NCBI GenBank assembly: GCA_023266695.1
Contig: JAHFPO010000126.1
Span: forward strand, 1 to 6,621
DNA: 6,621 bases
Direction: 5' to 3'
Source: Hyphomicrobiales bacterium
GTDB taxonomy: Bacteria; Pseudomonadota; Alphaproteobacteria; Rhizobiales; Xanthobacteraceae
Part shown: piece by piece, positions 5,739 to 6,621 of the stretch
How positions within the stretch are numbered: position 1 is the first letter of the stretch
Layout: each line of letters begins with the position of its first letter
The notes under the pieces: model-generated
The model's database searches: none
Told to the model about the DNA's origin: nothing
Seen by the model: the letters and a program-made list of their open reading frames with translations, nothing else
Program-made: the position numbers and the translations under genes

Positions 5739-6083
5739 ATGATTGTAAAACCAACAATCTATGCCCTATGCGTGTTCTTCTCCATTTTAGCAATATCCAC
5801 ACAAATTTACGCTATTGATCCCGACAGTCGACGTGAATATGCCCAGAAAAGGAATGGTCAGCCTCCACCCTCCATTCCTACTTACCGAATTCCTCCATTC
5901 CAATCCACCCCCCCAATTACCAGTAAAACAGGCAGACCATTTTGCTTCTTGGGTTGTCAGCGTGAACGTCGGTGGTGTGAGTTAGTTTGTGGAGACATGC
6001 GGGGTATATGGAGCAGGGAACGAGTATTTGCATGCGAAATTAATTGCCTTCGTGGATATGATTTATGCGTAGCAGGATGTTGA
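5739..6083 (+). CDS. Small secreted cysteine-rich protein with a duplicated Cys module; family not recognised
   Basis: I do not recognise this 114-residue protein, but it looks like a real gene. AGGAGGGA ends 5 bases before the ATG at 5739, an almost ideal ribosome site. Residues 1-25 are a signal peptide (two charged residues at most, hydrophobic core IYALCVFFSILAIS, likely cleavage after IYA). Residues 26-68 are a Pro/Ser-rich linker. The C-terminal domain has eight cysteines at 69, 73, 80, 84, 99, 103, 110 and 114, that is C-x3-C-x6-C-x3-C, 14 residues, then exactly the same pattern, ending on the last Cys. In a helix each set of four Cys falls on one face, so a disulfide-stapled antiparallel helical pair is plausible. 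The last Cys is the C-terminus. Codon use is far more AT-rich than in the neighbours, suggesting acquisition. Possible roles include an exported toxin, inhibitor or envelope factor; none is shown. An upstream in-frame start at 5712 lacks a ribosome site. Confidence 0.8.
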   Translation: MIVKPTIYALCVFFSILAISTQIYAIDPDSRREYAQKRNGQPPPSIPTYRIPPFQSTPPITSKTGRPFCFLGCQRERRWCELVCGDMRGIWSRERVFACEINCLRGYDLCVAGC

Positions 6084-6191
6084 TCCAGTGGGCTCGTTAG
6101 GGTTCGATTTTTTCTGGTTGTCGCCTCGTAGCGGGGATGCGTTGGTATCAGTCTCCCAACGCCAGCGGTCGTTTATCAAGAGTTGAGTTCT
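6084..6191. other. Short spacer between the Cys-rich gene and the reverse transcriptase remnant
   Basis: No gene is visible in these 108 bases. A run of six T (6108-6113) follows the Cys-rich gene, but I find no convincing stem just before it, so a terminator cannot be supported. Confidence 0.5.
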
Positions 6192-6452
6192 CTAATATCG
6201 CCGCACCGAAACCCATGGTCGCTTACTTTCCTCGCTCCCACCACCTCGGGCCCACCGGAGCCAACGCCTTGCATACATCTCAAGCGGTGAGGCGCCTGAC
6301 GGCGTCCACCGCTCCTGCTCATAAAGCCGAGATGCTTTCTCGATGAAGTTCGCGACCGTCTGCTTGGCCACAGCCAGCCCTGCCCGACTGAAGTAGTAGC
6401 CAAGAAAGTCAAAGCCGCGTTCGATCCTGCCGATGAACGTCTTGTCTGGATC
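6192..6452 (-). pseudogene. C-terminal remnant of a group II intron-type reverse transcriptase
   Basis: On the minus strand this codes for DPDKTFIGRIERGFDFLGYYF, then SRAGLAVAKQTVANFIEKASRLYEQE and LEMYARRWLRWARGG before a stop at 6192. These match the region after the catalytic fingers/palm in retron- and group II intron-like RNA-directed DNA polymerases: the KT-x-x-G-x-x-x-x-G-F-x-FLGY block and the following thumb helices. The catalytic YADD box and all upstream motifs are missing, and the frame runs upstream (to an ATG at 6563) only into repeat-like non-coding DNA. It is therefore a 5'-truncated, non-functional fragment. No intron RNA domains V/VI were recognised beside it. The left boundary of homology (about 6452) is approximate. 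Confidence 0.75.
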
Positions 6453-6478
6453 GCAGATCGCGATTGTGTTGAATCGGG

Positions 6479-6597
6479 ATGTCCGCTTGTGGCACGAATG
6501 CGAAGTGCTGCCATGTCCGCTATGCCGCCGCTTTCGGGGCATGAGCGGACGTAACGCTGACATCGCGAAACTGGTGCTGTTGACCCAAAGCGGACAT
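6479..6597. repeat. Nested inverted-repeat element built on the motif GTCCGC
   Basis: Outer arms ATGTCCGCTT (6479-6488) and AAGCGGACAT (6588-6597) are a perfect 10-base inverted pair. Inside, GTCCGCT-ATGCC (6515-6526) pairs with GGCAT-G-AGCGGAC (6538-6550) around a small CCG/CGG stem, giving a strong 36-base hairpin. It abuts the truncated end of the reverse transcriptase remnant. From memory, such GTCCGC-rich, frequently mis-translated repeats are common in rhizobial genomes; this was not checked. Confidence 0.6.
6577..6597 (+). repeat. Right copy of the degenerate 21-base direct repeat
   Basis: This copy matches 5507-5527 at 17 of 21 positions in the same orientation and overlaps the right outer arm of the nested inverted repeat. 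Together the copies mark the apparent limits of the low-GC segment in this window. Confidence 0.5.
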
Positions 6598-6621
6598 TCA
6601 ACCTAATTTACAGAGTGGCCA

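Noticed and set aside
5146..5742. Plus-strand open frame running from the transglycosylase into the leader of the Cys-rich gene
   Set aside because: Its first part is antisense to a real gene, no ribosome site supports its start, and the translation shows no family features.
6084..6120. T-run at 6108-6113 as a terminator for the Cys-rich gene
   Set aside because: No GC-rich stem lies immediately upstream, so an intrinsic terminator is not supported.
6176..6601. Minus-strand open frame of 141 residues overlapping the reverse transcriptase remnant
   Set aside because: The alternative frame carries the recognisable reverse transcriptase motifs, while this one is Ser/Arg-rich and runs through the inverted-repeat element.

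Overview
The window looks like a piece of a high-GC alphaproteobacterial chromosome, probably order Hyphomicrobiales (Rhizobiales). The best pointers are an EipB/DUF1849 envelope protein, which is essentially an alphaproteobacterial family, an alphaproteobacterial-type soluble MltB-like lytic transglycosylase, and a COG3146-type acyltransferase. I cannot name genus or species from the sequence alone.

Layout. Positions 1-2971 hold a tightly packed minus-strand gene set, read right to left: RidA-family protein, glycerophosphodiester phosphodiesterase, COG3146/DUF482 GNAT-like protein, and HIT-family protein (its 3' end lies outside the window). Gaps are 4, about 7-34 and 10 bases, and two start sites lie beside or overlap the previous stop region, so they are probably one translationally coupled operon. 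Positions 2972-3296 are a divergent intergenic region with three closely spaced palindromes; the outer two share an identical 18-base core. On the plus strand follows an EipB-like exported envelope protein (3297-4148). It converges on a minus-strand lytic murein transglycosylase (4176-5390), with a short GC-rich hairpin between the two stops.

From about 5391 to the right edge the sequence changes: it is visibly less GC-rich, mostly non-coding, and looks like an accessory or decayed segment. It holds one small convincing gene (5739-6083) for a secreted cysteine-rich protein with an exactly duplicated C-x3-C-x6-C-x3-C module, a 5'-truncated remnant of a group II intron-type reverse transcriptase (about 6192-6452, minus), and a nested inverted-repeat element (6479-6597). 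Imperfect direct repeats (5507-5527 and 6577-6597) bracket this segment.

How the genes may work together: EipB and the transglycosylase both act in the periplasm or envelope. The left operon combines housekeeping metabolite repair (RidA), phosphodiester turnover (GDPD), acyl transfer (GNAT-like) and nucleotide hydrolysis (HIT), and no single pathway is evident. The most unusual items are the secreted double-helical-hairpin candidate, the palindrome cluster, and an in-frame array of five heptapeptide repeats inserted near the N-terminus of the COG3146 protein.
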